In this document: positions 20,785 through 31,196 of the stretch, piece by piece
Layout: each line of letters opens with the position of its first letter
Position numbering within the stretch: position 1 is the first letter of the stretch
Origin: Chaetoceros tenuissimus
Taxonomy: Eukaryota > Bacillariophyta > Thalassiosirophyceae > Chaetocerotales > Chaetocerotaceae
DNA length: 64,000 nucleotides
Direction of reading: 5' to 3'
Assembly (NCBI GenBank): GCA_021927905.1
Contig: BLLK01000064.1
Location: 1 to 64,000 of the forward strand
The notes under the pieces: model-generated
Seen by the model: the letters and a program-made list of their open reading frames with translations, nothing else
The model's database searches: none
Told to the model about the DNA's origin: nothing
Position numbers and translations under genes: made by a program

Positions 20785-23090
20785 TTATGGATAGGTGTAA
20801 GTGTAACCAGGAGGAGTATTATTACCAACTTTGGCATTCCTTTGTTTTGGGGACAAAGCACTGCCATCTTTTCCTGCGGATCCAGACCAACGCCAATTGG
20901 TGAATGGCCAACAGTCTTGATTTGGAGTTTTACATATTACAGTTGTTGGTCCAACTGAAGCTTTGTAAAATCCCCCACCACAGGTCATACCTTCGCAATC
21001 TGGTCCAATCCACGCTTTTCCATAACATTGGCCTGGAGTAAGTTTCACCCAGCCGTCATCATCTACTGCTGTATCCTCTACAGCCTTTAGTGCCCATTCG
21101 TCATTTTCAGACTCGTTGCAGCAACGAGCAGTACTGTAGAACCATGATCCTAGATTTCGAATGTCTTGAGAGGGGATTGACAGTGATCTAGTTGTATCTG
21201 CTTCGCAAAGATTTGAATCTTGCTGTGAATACATTCCATCAGTGCACTGGCTTTGTGGAACACAAAGACAAGATTGCCAATCATAAGATTCTCCCTCTGG
21301 ACAGCTATTACCGAGGTTAGAACAAGATTCGCAATCAGAACAGCACTGGTTTCCGCAGCCTAGACTAGAACTACATGAGGCACAGCAATTCTCAAAAATA
21401 TCCGGATTTCCGTCGCAGTATACTGCTTTACGGTATTCGAACTTTGTATCAACAGTGTTTCTACAAAGCCAATCACATTCCTGTTCTTTTGCGCCATTCA
21501 CTTGCCAGAATTTATAACCTATAGTGTCTGTACAAGTTGTTGTTGGAGCTGAAGTTGGTGCACGTGTCGGAGCAGGTGTGGGTCCAATTGGTGAAACGGT
21601 TGGAGTTGGAGAAGGTTTAATCGACTCAGTTGGATTTCCTGATGGACTGCGAGATGGCTCCTTTGACGGAATTTGAGATGGCTGGTCCGATGGTATACTT
21701 GAAGGACTGCGAGAAGGCTCTTTGGACGGAAGTTGAGAAGGCTGATCAGATGGTACCATAGACGGAACTTGAGATGGTTCGTCTGAAGGTACCGCCGATG
21801 GACTGTCGGAAGGCACATCTGACGGAACCATTGAAGGACTATCGGATGGAACAAGAGAAGGAAGCATAGATGGGCTGTCCGATGGAATTTTAGATGGAGA
21901 CTCAGATGGGGAGACGGATGGAACCATAGATGGTGCATCTGAAGGACTGCTTGTAGGCTAGATACAGAAGAAAAAATACAAATTAGATGATGCATGCACT
22001 ATCTTCTCTACTAATAACTGATCTGATAACTCACCCTCAACGTCGGGAAAGGAGATGGCATAGGAGAAGGTGGTCTTGATGGTGCAGGAAAAGGCTGAGT
22101 AGGAGTTGGTCCTGAAGTTGGCATGGTTGAAGGCATTGGTGTTGGACCACCATTGTTGCATTGGCTACCACATCCACCTCCATACGTTATATCAATGTCT
22201 GCAACATATGAACTCGATGCTCCTACGCCTCCTATTGGCACTGGGAGTCTAAGTGGCATTACGGTTGATATTTTTTCTACAAACCACTGTATCTTTTCTA
22301 AGATTCCACGTTCGGAAGTGATGGGCTCAAGAGTAATGGTTAGAGTGTCATTTTCAAGCAACTCAATGCATTCTTCAACTAAATGAATAACTTTTCCCGA
22401 TGCTTTCAGAAAAATAGAGTAACTTGAAGTGCCAAAAGTGAATGTGAGAACGTTGCCAAGGAGTTCGATTGGAACATTCTCTTCGATTATATAAAGCAAG
22501 GTATTAGGAGAGCAATCGTCACTATTTACAATAGGATCGCACTGTCCACAAGAAGCTTTCACATTTTCGTCGCAATATTCAGGGTTTTCTAAGAACCACT
22601 CGCAACCTTCCGAAACGCATTCTCCGAATGGGTCAGCAACACACAATGGTGAGGACTCAATGCTGCCAAAGCATTCGCTACATGTACCAGCACAATTAAT
22701 GGCAGTTTGACCTTCTAAGCAATAACGAGCACAGCGTTTTGCAGTTTTTGCGGGATCACTACTTTGTGTAATCCAACTGCAATCATATGTCTGGCCTGAG
22801 ATTTCCCCAATAAAAGTGTAATTAGGAGTATCAGATCTAGGGCATGAATTCAGCGTGACCTCCTTGCAGGTTGCAGGGCAACTATTGAACACTGCCAAAT
22901 CATCCAGACAGTATTTTGCTGGCCGAGTCCCTGGCTTCTTTTTCATCCAGCCGCAGAAATTATCATTCACAATACCATTGAGTCGAATATGTTTGAAATT
23001 TGATTGATCAACACAAACCTGGGAAGCTGTGGATGGAATTTGAGTAATAGTTGTCAAAGCGAGAGCAAGAGTAGACTTGGATACGAACAT
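20785..23090 (-). CDS. Secreted modular Cys-rich protein with PS stalk
   Basis: Two exons on the minus strand, 23090-22035 and 21957-20785, joined in phase (742 residues). It begins with a signal peptide (MFVSKSTLALALTTITQIPSTAS). Three Cys modules follow (CVDQSNFKH, YDCSWITQSS and CVADPFGECVSEGCEWF). Next is a beta-rich region without cysteines (about residues 195-300), then a Pro-rich segment interrupted by the intron and a PSD/PSM stalk. The C-terminal half is Cys-rich (CTDTIGYKFWQVNG, CGNQCCSDCESCSNLG, CCNESENDEW). Likely extracellular or wall-bound. Function unknown. Confidence 0.85.
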
Positions 23091-23674
23091 GGCTGGATTT
23101 CATTTAGAATCTAAGATATCACTGAGTCAATTATTAATGTGTATTCTCTCTATTTATGTTGCTATGGTTTGTATCCCCTTCTCGTTTTTCATAAAGCAGA
23201 CGAGAAGAGTTGTCAGCGATGAGAACCGAATACTTTTTATCCAAAGAGCTTTTCCAATCTTAAAGGCTGTTTTCACCATATTTTAGGTCTACTTTAGGCT
23301 GGATTCTGCTCAGTCGTAATCCTTATCAGTCTACTTTTCACTCTTCTACTTCTAATGAAACAGATGAGCTCTTGCTAGGTTATACCACGCCAGATGGCGA
23401 ACCCTTTTTATAAATAATTCAACAATTCACTTTTCTCCAAAAAGCTTTTTGTCATCACTTTAGACTTAAATCTGCTCAGTCGTGATATTTTGGATCTAGT
23501 TTAGTCATACGTTCGTACTGTATCTTCAAGTTGAACAGTTGAACTGATAACTGATTACTCGTAGTACTTACATCGAGCATCATCGCAATACGTAGATGAG
23601 AAAGGAGAAAGGATCACAGATTCACCTCATCACTGTTGTGTGTACTCTACAAATTATGCAAATCACAATATCCA
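23091..23674. other. Divergent intergenic region
   Basis: Holds the promoters of two divergent genes. Two pieces, around 23285-23305 and 23456-23480, repeat the phrase TTTAG-x-CT..AGGCTGGATTCTGCTCAGTCGT in degenerate form; otherwise nothing is seen. Confidence 0.5.
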
Positions 23675-24310
23675 ATGAAAGCAACAACGATTGAAGTATG
23701 TCAAGGACCCGATTGCAAAGGAATAGGAGGAGGAGCAGCTCTACTTGAAATTGAAGAACTCGTACAAAATATACCATCACATTCTATAACTGTACAACCA
23801 GGTGGATGCCGGAACTTTTGTTCCATGGGACCCAATGTACACTTACTAGAGAGAAAGTGTATACAAGAATCTTTTCATCAAGTCAAGAATGTAGACATGT
23901 GTAGAGATATCGTGAATATGATGGATGGTTGTAAAGACTCATCATGTAGCAGTCCTACAAAGAATATACTCCTTCAAAGAGCCAACAAGAAACGATGGGA
24001 AATGCTCAAACAAATTTCATTGATACTTTCCAAATGCTATAAAGAGATTTCGCAAATGGAAGATGAAAAGGATCGAAAAAGTAAATTGTGCAAAAAGAGA
24101 AAACAGGATTGTCATGAATTGATTATGAATATATATCAAGTGGAAATTTCAGCTTCTTCACGGGATAGTATTGTTGTAGATGTTGCCAAACGACGATTCG
24201 AGAGGTTGAATGCTTTGATGGACTTGAAATTTAATGCTTTGATGAATAGGGATGAATCTGAGGATGAGGATGATGATTCATCTTCCGATGAAAGTGAAAG
24301 TTGTGAGTAG
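23675..24310 (+). CDS. [2Fe-2S] thioredoxin-like ferredoxin protein
   Basis: 211 residues from the ATG at 23675. The frame extends upstream only to a TTG, so I took the first ATG. The N-terminal domain has VCQGPDCKGIGGGAALL followed by GCRNFCSMGPNV. These two cysteine pairs (Cx4-5C and Cx3C) fit the thioredoxin-like 2Fe-2S fold. The middle is Lys-rich and helical with more cysteines, and the C-terminus is strongly acidic (DESEDEDDDSSSDESESCE). No transit peptide is evident. Electron-transfer or cluster-carrier role by family; partner unknown. Confidence 0.75.
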   Translation: MKATTIEVCQGPDCKGIGGGAALLEIEELVQNIPSHSITVQPGGCRNFCSMGPNVHLLERKCIQESFHQVKNVDMCRDIVNMMDGCKDSSCSSPTKNILLQRANKKRWEMLKQISLILSKCYKEISQMEDEKDRKSKLCKKRKQDCHELIMNIYQVEISASSRDSIVVDVAKRRFERLNALMDLKFNALMNRDESEDEDDDSSSDESESCE

Positions 24311-24723
24311 AAAGTAGATGGTGAAAAAGAGTGTATTGGAAAGTATTCCTAAATCCAAAAAGATTATAGAACATTGACTTTTACAATTCATCAACTATTG
24401 CAAGAGATGCCCGTATCATGTCCACTTGTAATGAAGCTATGGAGAAACTACAATCGCTTTTCAAGGCTAAAGAAACGAACTACGCGATTCATTCTCGAAA
24501 GATGAAAGCCCAGAATGAAAATTGTAAACGAAGTAGCGAGGCAGGAGCAGGAGGTGAATTCCTAACCGTGTTCTTAAAAAAAAGAAGAACCAGTTCTTCT
24601 TAGAATGGTGCAGTTTCACGTTTATGTTTCCAGCACTATCACAAGTTGTTATCGCAATATAATATAATATATTATTATAGCATTACATATTACCACAACG
24701 CAAATATTCCTATGGCATATTTC
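24311..24723. other. Convergent intergenic region
   Basis: Between converging genes. A 61-codon frame at 24418-24603 (+) starts MSTCNEAMEKLQ; nothing supports it beyond being open, so I do not call it a gene. A short AT-only stretch lies near 24657-24678. Confidence 0.4.
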
Positions 24724-25872
24724 CTATAGTCTAATCTCCCTTGGAGAACACAAGTCAATGGTCGATTGTGATTCTATGGATTGATTATCATCAAGACCAT
24801 AGTTGGAATTCCTGGTTCCTTTTGTAGGTGTCGGTGATAGAAATGTCAAATCAATAGCTGATGAAGATTGATTGCCGTCATGTTGTCTCAGTGGAGTTGT
24901 AACACATACATCCATGGCATCTCCAGTAGTTGCATTGTAATGTATTTCTTCGTCACTACTGTCCAACAATTCAATGACATCATTTGTGTTCTTGCTTACT
25001 CGTTCTACATCATGATTCTGTTTTACTCCTACGTTACTACTTTTCTCTTGTCCATGCAGTGAAAGTCTATGAAAGTCATCATCAATATCAGAATCTAAAA
25101 AGTCCATATCATGCTGTCCAAACCATGGGTCATGACCATCCTCTTCACAATCTGATTCTTGTTGTAACAATGATGTCTTGGAGTCATCATCACAGTCCAA
25201 GCTCTCACTTTCGTCATTTTCTTGCTCCAGTCCTTCCGCAACACCTTGGCTGGAACCATATCTAATATTAAATGGCATGTCTTCTACATGATCGACTAAA
25301 GCAATGTTCATTTGCTTTGGCAAAGAAGTACACCAATCCCGATTGACACAATCATCATCGTCATCACTATCCAAATCACTCACTTCATTCTGTTCCTCAA
25401 ACAACTGTTCAAACTCATCTTTACAATTCTCATCAAAAAAGTAAATATTCAAATCTTCCTTTTGAAATTCGTAACTCTCACATAATAAAATCATTAATAG
25501 TCTCAATTTGGCAATGTAACCCGTGACCCGTCCCAACATCCCTGCAATCGCCATACCAGATCCCATATTCGAATGCCGATTGCCTAAACCATTGCGAAAG
25601 ATTTTACTTCTCTTGGGATTCTGCCAAGCCCATTCAAATCTCAATCCGAGTGGTTCATTTTTGAATCCTTCGATTATAGCTATAAATTTCCACGGTTGGA
25701 ATTTGGATGTATATTTTGCTCCTCCCTTTATGAGTCCATTGTGTTGTTTGATTCTTCGTGCGGGGTTGACTGTGTAGCCTATATATGTTTTAGAAGGGTT
25801 GGAGAGTGACTGGAGGAGATAGCAGTGATGAATTGGTTCCGGTTGTTTTGAATTTTTAGATCTTCTTGGCAT
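24724..25872 (-). CDS. SLX1: SLX1-like GIY-YIG structure-specific endonuclease
   Basis: Single exon, 382 residues. The N-terminus carries the SLX1-type GIY-YIG nuclease: CYLLQSL, TYIGYTVNPARRIKQHNG, KGGAKYTS, PWKFIAIIEGF and LRFEWAWQNP. The Tyr, Arg and Glu expected for catalysis are present. SLX1 with its scaffold SLX4 cuts branched DNA such as Holliday junctions in the nucleus. The usual C-terminal Cys/His RING is not visible. The C-terminal 200 residues are instead acidic and Ser/Asp-rich (DSDDDDD, DLLDSSDEE-like). This half has motifs of the sort that bind SUMO (IDLTFLS, VIELLDSSDEE), which is inference. Confidence 0.85.
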   Translation of the reverse strand: MPRRSKNSKQPEPIHHCYLLQSLSNPSKTYIGYTVNPARRIKQHNGLIKGGAKYTSKFQPWKFIAIIEGFKNEPLGLRFEWAWQNPKRSKIFRNGLGNRHSNMGSGMAIAGMLGRVTGYIAKLRLLMILLCESYEFQKEDLNIYFFDENCKDEFEQLFEEQNEVSDLDSDDDDDCVNRDWCTSLPKQMNIALVDHVEDMPFNIRYGSSQGVAEGLEQENDESESLDCDDDSKTSLLQQESDCEEDGHDPWFGQHDMDFLDSDIDDDFHRLSLHGQEKSSNVGVKQNHDVERVSKNTNDVIELLDSSDEEIHYNATTGDAMDVCVTTPLRQHDGNQSSSAIDLTFLSPTPTKGTRNSNYGLDDNQSIESQSTIDLCSPREIRL

Positions 25873-26351
25873 CTTTATTCTATTGAATTACTCTTAGGAG
25901 TGAGCTAGCTGGCTATTGATGATGTGTTTTTTAATAACTCTTCTTTTTTTATTTTTGAATTCTGAAATGGATCCAGCACTTGACCTATTAGATGAACTTT
26001 AGCGCCTAATAGGATATCTGATAGCAGAACAACTCAAGTAGAACCTTATTTCATTACGAGTAGATCATTAGCTATTGGTCAGATTCAGATGGGAAGATTG
26101 AGAGTTGAGTGTTGAGAGGGAAGAAGAGGTGAAGAATCGGCAAATAACGGCTTTTTGACAACTTGCCACCGATAAATGGCCTGAAGCGTCAAGTTCATAC
26201 TTCTGTTTTCTGTTTGTTTTCGAGTTCTATTTCGAGGGCAAAGATGAGAAGCTCGAGAAGATTTCAAAGGATGGATGAGAAGAGTTATCATATCTACTCG
26301 TAAACTCAATTTACATAATGATACAATCCATATACTAATCCATTCCGTCAA
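25873..26351. other. Divergent intergenic region
   Basis: Between SLX1 (-) and the plastid membrane protein (+). No gene supported. Confidence 0.5.
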
Positions 26352-26390
26352 ATGATTACTTCACCACTTACTTCAACATCAAGAACAAAC

Positions 26391-27382
26391 ATGAGACTCA
26401 CTTTGTCATTGAAAACAGCGTCTATGCTTTTCCTAACTTCAAATTGTGTGGATGCTTTTGCGTCCAGACATTTCTCTAGACGAGAGATACGCCAAAAAAC
26501 TTTACATAATCCATACTCCCCAAAGAATTTTGATCAAGCACTCAAGTTTTAAGCAGAGGAAACTATAATGATCAAATCTCCTCCAAATATCAATACAATC
26601 ATTACAAATCAACCCAAAATGGACTTTGTTGCACCCAGTCTCTATGCTATCTTTACATATATGTTGATTTGCACCATTCATCACTTTCATAGTTCCATCA
26701 ATCTACAAACATTTGGATCCAAATCTCTTGCTTTAGTTACTGGAGCACTGATATGGGACAATGGAGTCATTTCATGGGGAAGCTTTTCTTTCGGGATATT
26801 ACCTCCAATCCTGCCAAATATAGATTATTGAAGTTACTTTCTTATCCACGATTTGCTCTTCATGCTATTGGTGTTCCGATGCAATATGTTACTGTTGCGG
26901 AAATGGGAAAAGCTGCAGGAATTGGTTTTCTACATCAAGTTTGGTACAAAGTGGAATTGCTGTGGTTGCTTTTGTGACAGTAAGTAATTGTATTCAAATG
27001 AAAGCTTTACTTTGAATGTATTTGGGAATGGAACTAACGAGAAGAATTCCACATACAGGCTTCACTAGTTACTTGGAAAAACTTTATTGAAAGCAATGAA
27101 ATCACCTTGAAAACTTTTGACAACTCACCCTTTGATTTAATCATGTTTACGAAGAAGGAGCCAATGTCTGCATTTGTCGTTTCTGCAATTATACTATCAT
27201 TCTTCACTCTGTTTGTTGGTATCATTGGTGGAAGTACAAATCCAATCATTGCGAGATGGTTGATTTGTGCCGCGGCTAGTGCAATCGTTGGTAGTGCTTT
27301 TCAAGGACCAACTTGTAATTTAGGTGAAGTTGGAATGCAATACAGTCTTTTCCAAGCGGCTCAGATAGTATATGCAGTTTGA
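26391..27382 (+). CDS. Plastid-targeted multi-TM protein, frame broken as given
   Basis: The start MRLTLSLKTASMLFLTSNCVDAFASRHF is a signal peptide plus an AF-type plastid site. Later segments are hydrophobic (LYAIFTYMLICTI, LALVTGALIWDNGVI, IAVVAFVTASLV, AFVVSAIILSFFTLFVGIIGGS, RWLICAAASAIVG), so five or six membrane spans are likely. An intron at 26980-27058 fits in phase. The reading is interrupted by an in-frame TAA at 26550-26552. It also needs one extra base in a G run near 26797 and one in a T run near 26925; with both bases the frame runs through the splice to 27382 (305 codons). A weak alternative intron (about 26547-26639) would skip the TAA. Recent pseudogene or base-calling errors are both possible. 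Family unknown. An ATG at 26352 is also in frame. Confidence 0.55.
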
Positions 27383-27451
27383 CTTACAATATATAAATGA
27401 CATTTTACAAACTTTTTATCATTTATATGCATAAGTGAAAACTCATGTTTA

Positions 27452-29361
27452 TTAAATAGCTTCGCAACCTTTTTGACCATCTTGTTCTCCATCGCGTGTA
27501 TCATTATGCATAGGTTCGCATCCCCCATCGACTCCCTGTACTGGTACTGGGACCTCAACCTTCTTTCCTCTTCGCTTCTCCTGTGCAGCGTCATTTCTCA
27601 ATTCATGGATTCTTTGGAAGTATCCATCTCCAATCTTTTCTCCAGTCACGTACTTTCCAGTAAAGCAACTTGTATCAAATTCTAAAAGATGGAGTTGTTA
27701 GATTTGAGACTTGCCTAACGAGGTAACAAAGTATACAGTACATTTAGAAAACTTACCTTCCACAGCAATTTCGGGCGTTGCACATTCCCTGACAGCATCT
27801 TCAAGATCCGAAGTGTCTTGATACTCAATCCAATCACATCCAAGTTGCTTTGCGATTTCTTCCTCATTTCTTTCATATGCAACCAATTCATTTCTTGTTG
27901 GAATATCAATACCGTAAATATTTGGATAACGAATAGCTGGAGCAGCACTTGCAAAGTATACCTTGCGTGCACCAGCTTCCCTTGCCATATCAATAATTTC
28001 ACGAGCAGTGGTTCCACGAACAACAGAATCATCTACCAAGAGTACATTTCTTCCAGCAAACTCACTCTTGATAGTGTTCAACTTAAGACGAACACTCTTT
28101 TTTCTAGTCTCTTGTCCAGGCATAATGAACGTTCTTGCAATATATCTATTTTTGATAAATCCCTCTCTGAACGGTCTTCCAAGAAAGTATGCTGCCTGCA
28201 AAGCACTTGTTCGCGAGGTATCAGGAATAGGAATAACAACATCAATATCGTGTTCAGGGTGCTTTTTCATAATCTTTCCAGCTAGCTTTTCTCCCATGAT
28301 CAAACGAGATTCGTAAACGGAAATTCCATCCATGATGGAATCTGGACGAGCGAAATAAACATGCTCAAAAATACAAGGTGCAAGTTTTGGAGAGCTATGA
28401 CATTGCCTTGTATGGCAATTTCCCTTCAAGTCGATAAAGATTGCTTCACCAGGTTTGATATCACGAACAAGCTCAAATCCAAGTGTATCGATAGCAACAG
28501 ACTCACTTGCCATTACGTAATCAAGTGATCCACTAGCCTTTGCCATCTTTGCTGGAGTTTTTGGAACAGAGGAAGGTGCAGCACTTGACTTTGCTGGACG
28601 TGATCCAAAAACAATAGGACGAATTCCATGTGGATCACGGAATCCTACGAGACCAATTCCATTGATGAGATACATTCCTGCATATCCTCCTTTGCACTTT
28701 GTCATAACTTGTTCCATTGCTGTAAAAATTTTGTCCACCATGTCGATATCTGTTCCATCAGTTGTACCCATTCCCTCCGCAAAGGTGTTGAGGAGAAGTT
28801 CCGAATCAGAGTCTGTATTGACATGTCTCTGTGTTTTTCGTCAAGAATATAAAGTATGAATATCACTTTTCAATATGTACATAAGTCTAGCCTTAAAGTT
28901 TTCCAAGAATAAAGACTCACCTGTTTGGCGCGAAGTTCCTTTGCCAACTCATCAGTATTGGTAAGATTTCCATTATGAGCTACGCAAATACCATATGGGT
29001 AGTTAGTATAAAAAGGCTGAGCCTCTGCACAACTCGAACTACCAGCCGTAGGATAACGTACGTGTCCCAATCCTACATTTCCCTTGAGTTCAATCATATG
29101 ATGCGTCTGGAACACATCCTTCACGAGTCCATTATCTTTTCTAAGGTGCAGGCGTCCCTGTTCAGAAGTAACGATACCAGCTGCATCTTGACCACGATGT
29201 TGGAGGACGGTAAGTCCATCAAAGATCATTTGATTGACCTAATCATGACGAGAAAGATAAAATGTCAGAATCTCTGCAATTGCATGAAAGTGTGTCAAAA
29301 GATATGAAAAACTTACATATTGATCTTCGTTAGCGAGAAGTAACCCCAGAATTCCGCACAT
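27452..29361 (-). CDS. purF: Amidophosphoribosyltransferase
   Basis: Four exons on the minus strand: 29361-29317, 29238-28921, 28828-27757, 27681-27452 (554 residues, phases agree). It makes 5-phosphoribosylamine from PRPP and glutamine, the first step of purine synthesis. The N-terminus is [15 protein letters not shown], so Cys2 becomes the N-terminal nucleophile after Met removal and there is no propeptide or transit peptide. Other marks are [42 protein letters not shown] and DPHGIRP. The PRPP loop is [17 protein letters not shown]. The first exon is only 15 codons. The C-terminus ([17 protein letters not shown]) ends in a polar tail. Its neighbour purU also serves purine/one-carbon metabolism. 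Confidence 0.95.
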
Positions 29362-29768
29362 TTTTATATTTTAAAGATATGCGTTGAAAATGAAGAAAGA
29401 TTAAGCTATGGTCTGCAAGGAATGATGAAGAGGCAATAGATGCACTGTATTCGTATGAGGTGCTTTGGATCCAAGAATTTTGGCAGATCGAAATTTCGTT
29501 GGTTGTGGGAGTACCACGAAGTCTGAACGGATGAGGGTCAGCAGGGGTCAGAATAATGAAGATCAGTTCACTATCCCTATCGTATAGTCGGGAGATGAAT
29601 GATCTATCTACGTAGCCACGTACACAGAGCTGATTTTTTCAATCTTTCATCATATTTTCAATTTTATTTATTAATTTTTTATTTATTTTCAGTAGCTGCA
29701 TTTTATTCATAGCATGCATAGAATAGCTTTTATATTTAGTTTCTTAGCCCCTTGATAACTTCGATTAC
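29362..29768. other. Intergenic between purF and purU
   Basis: About 0.4 kb upstream of purF and downstream of purU, both minus strand. Nothing notable apart from AT-rich sequence near 29640-29700. Confidence 0.5.
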
Positions 29769-30796
29769 TTAGTCAAATACTACGCATTTGTTATTGTAGA
29801 CAATAATTCTATCTTCCAAATGTGCCTTGACAGCGGTAACCAAAACATTCTTCTCCAATAGTCTTCCCTTACGGATAAGATCGTTTACAGCGTCTCTATG
29901 AGAAATACGAGTAATGTCTTGTTCAATGATTGGTCCCTCGTCAAGATCTGCAGTTGCATAATGTGCTGTAGCTCCAATCAACTTTACACCTCTATTTTTG
30001 GATGATATGTAAATATGAGTAATTGACACAACAATGTGTACAAATGGTGTCATAGACGCATATCAATATTTACTCACCTATCATGAGCTCTGTGGTAAGG
30101 TCTTCCTCCAATGAAAGCAGGCAAGAAACTATGATGAATGTTAATCACCTTGTGATCAAAGACTCTGCAAAAGTTATCTGAAATAATTTGCATATAACGA
30201 GCAAGAATCACCAAATCAACATTATGTACATCTTTCAACAATTTCAATTCTTCCTCTTCTACCTTTGCCTTTGTAGCTTTGGTGACTTTGAATACATGAT
30301 ATGGAATATCAAATGTTTCAGCAACCGAACGAAGATCTTCATGGTTGGAAATCATGGCTACAATCTCACAATCCAATTCACCAGCACGATGTCTCAAGAG
30401 TAATTCCCAGAGACAGTGATCATATTTGCTCACCATGATTGCAATTTTCTTTTTGGTATCATTCCAGTTGAGTGAATACGTCATGCTGAATCTATCACAT
30501 ACTTCCTTGACTCCGTGTGTGATTGCTGTTCTATCTGTGTGCATGGTGGAGTAGTCAAATGCAATTCTTTGGAAGAAAAGATTAGCAGCTGTATCTGTGG
30601 ATTGTTCCGCGTTGATGATACCACATCCGTGACCGTAGAGAAGTTGAGAGAATGCTGCAACGATACCTTTCTTATCTGGTCCGTGGATTCTTAAAATGGC
30701 AACTTTTGCTTCAGATGCTGGTTCCTCTTCTGGATCCTTTGCAGGAGCTGTCTTTGCAGGGGTAGTTTTGGTACGCTTAGCTTCAGGTTCAGACAT
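29769..30796 (-). CDS. purU: Formyltetrahydrofolate deformylase
   Basis: Exons 30796-30078 and 29991-29769 (313 residues, in phase). The enzyme hydrolyses 10-formyl-THF to THF and formate. An Ala/Thr/Lys/Pro-rich head precedes an ACT domain ([20 protein letters not shown]). The formyltransferase-like catalytic domain has [49 protein letters not shown] and [22 protein letters not shown]. Asn, His and Asp expected at the active site are all present. No clear organelle presequence is seen. It lies just upstream of purF on the same strand and diverges from the PPK2 gene. Confidence 0.94.
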
Positions 30797-31196
30797 GTTG
30801 ATTACTATTACTATTTACTTTATGGAAGCTTTCTTGGAAAGAAAAGTGTAAAGAACAAAAGATTCATTGGATCGGAGGAACGCGGAACAGTGGAAGCAAA
30901 ATTGCATCTTCAACAAAAAGACGAAGACAGACAAACGCACTTAGTTGTAATTTCTAGCCACCAGTAATATCATATTTGCTAGCTATATAACAATGACTGC
31001 TTGGTGTCACGTACAAGCAGAGAACACAAGAAGATCGTCTTTCGTCTTGGGAACCCGAACCCCTCTGAAAGGTGAGTGTAAGTTGAGTTAGTTCTATTGA
31101 TGATGCCTCTGCCATAAATTGATTGTCTTGCATTGATACACAGTGGAAGGAATGCAGACTACCATCTAGACCGTCTACATCTTTATATATTAAACG
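30797..31196. other. Bidirectional promoter region purU / PPK2
   Basis: A 400-bp gap between two divergent start codons, so both promoters must lie here. No named motif is supported. Confidence 0.5.
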
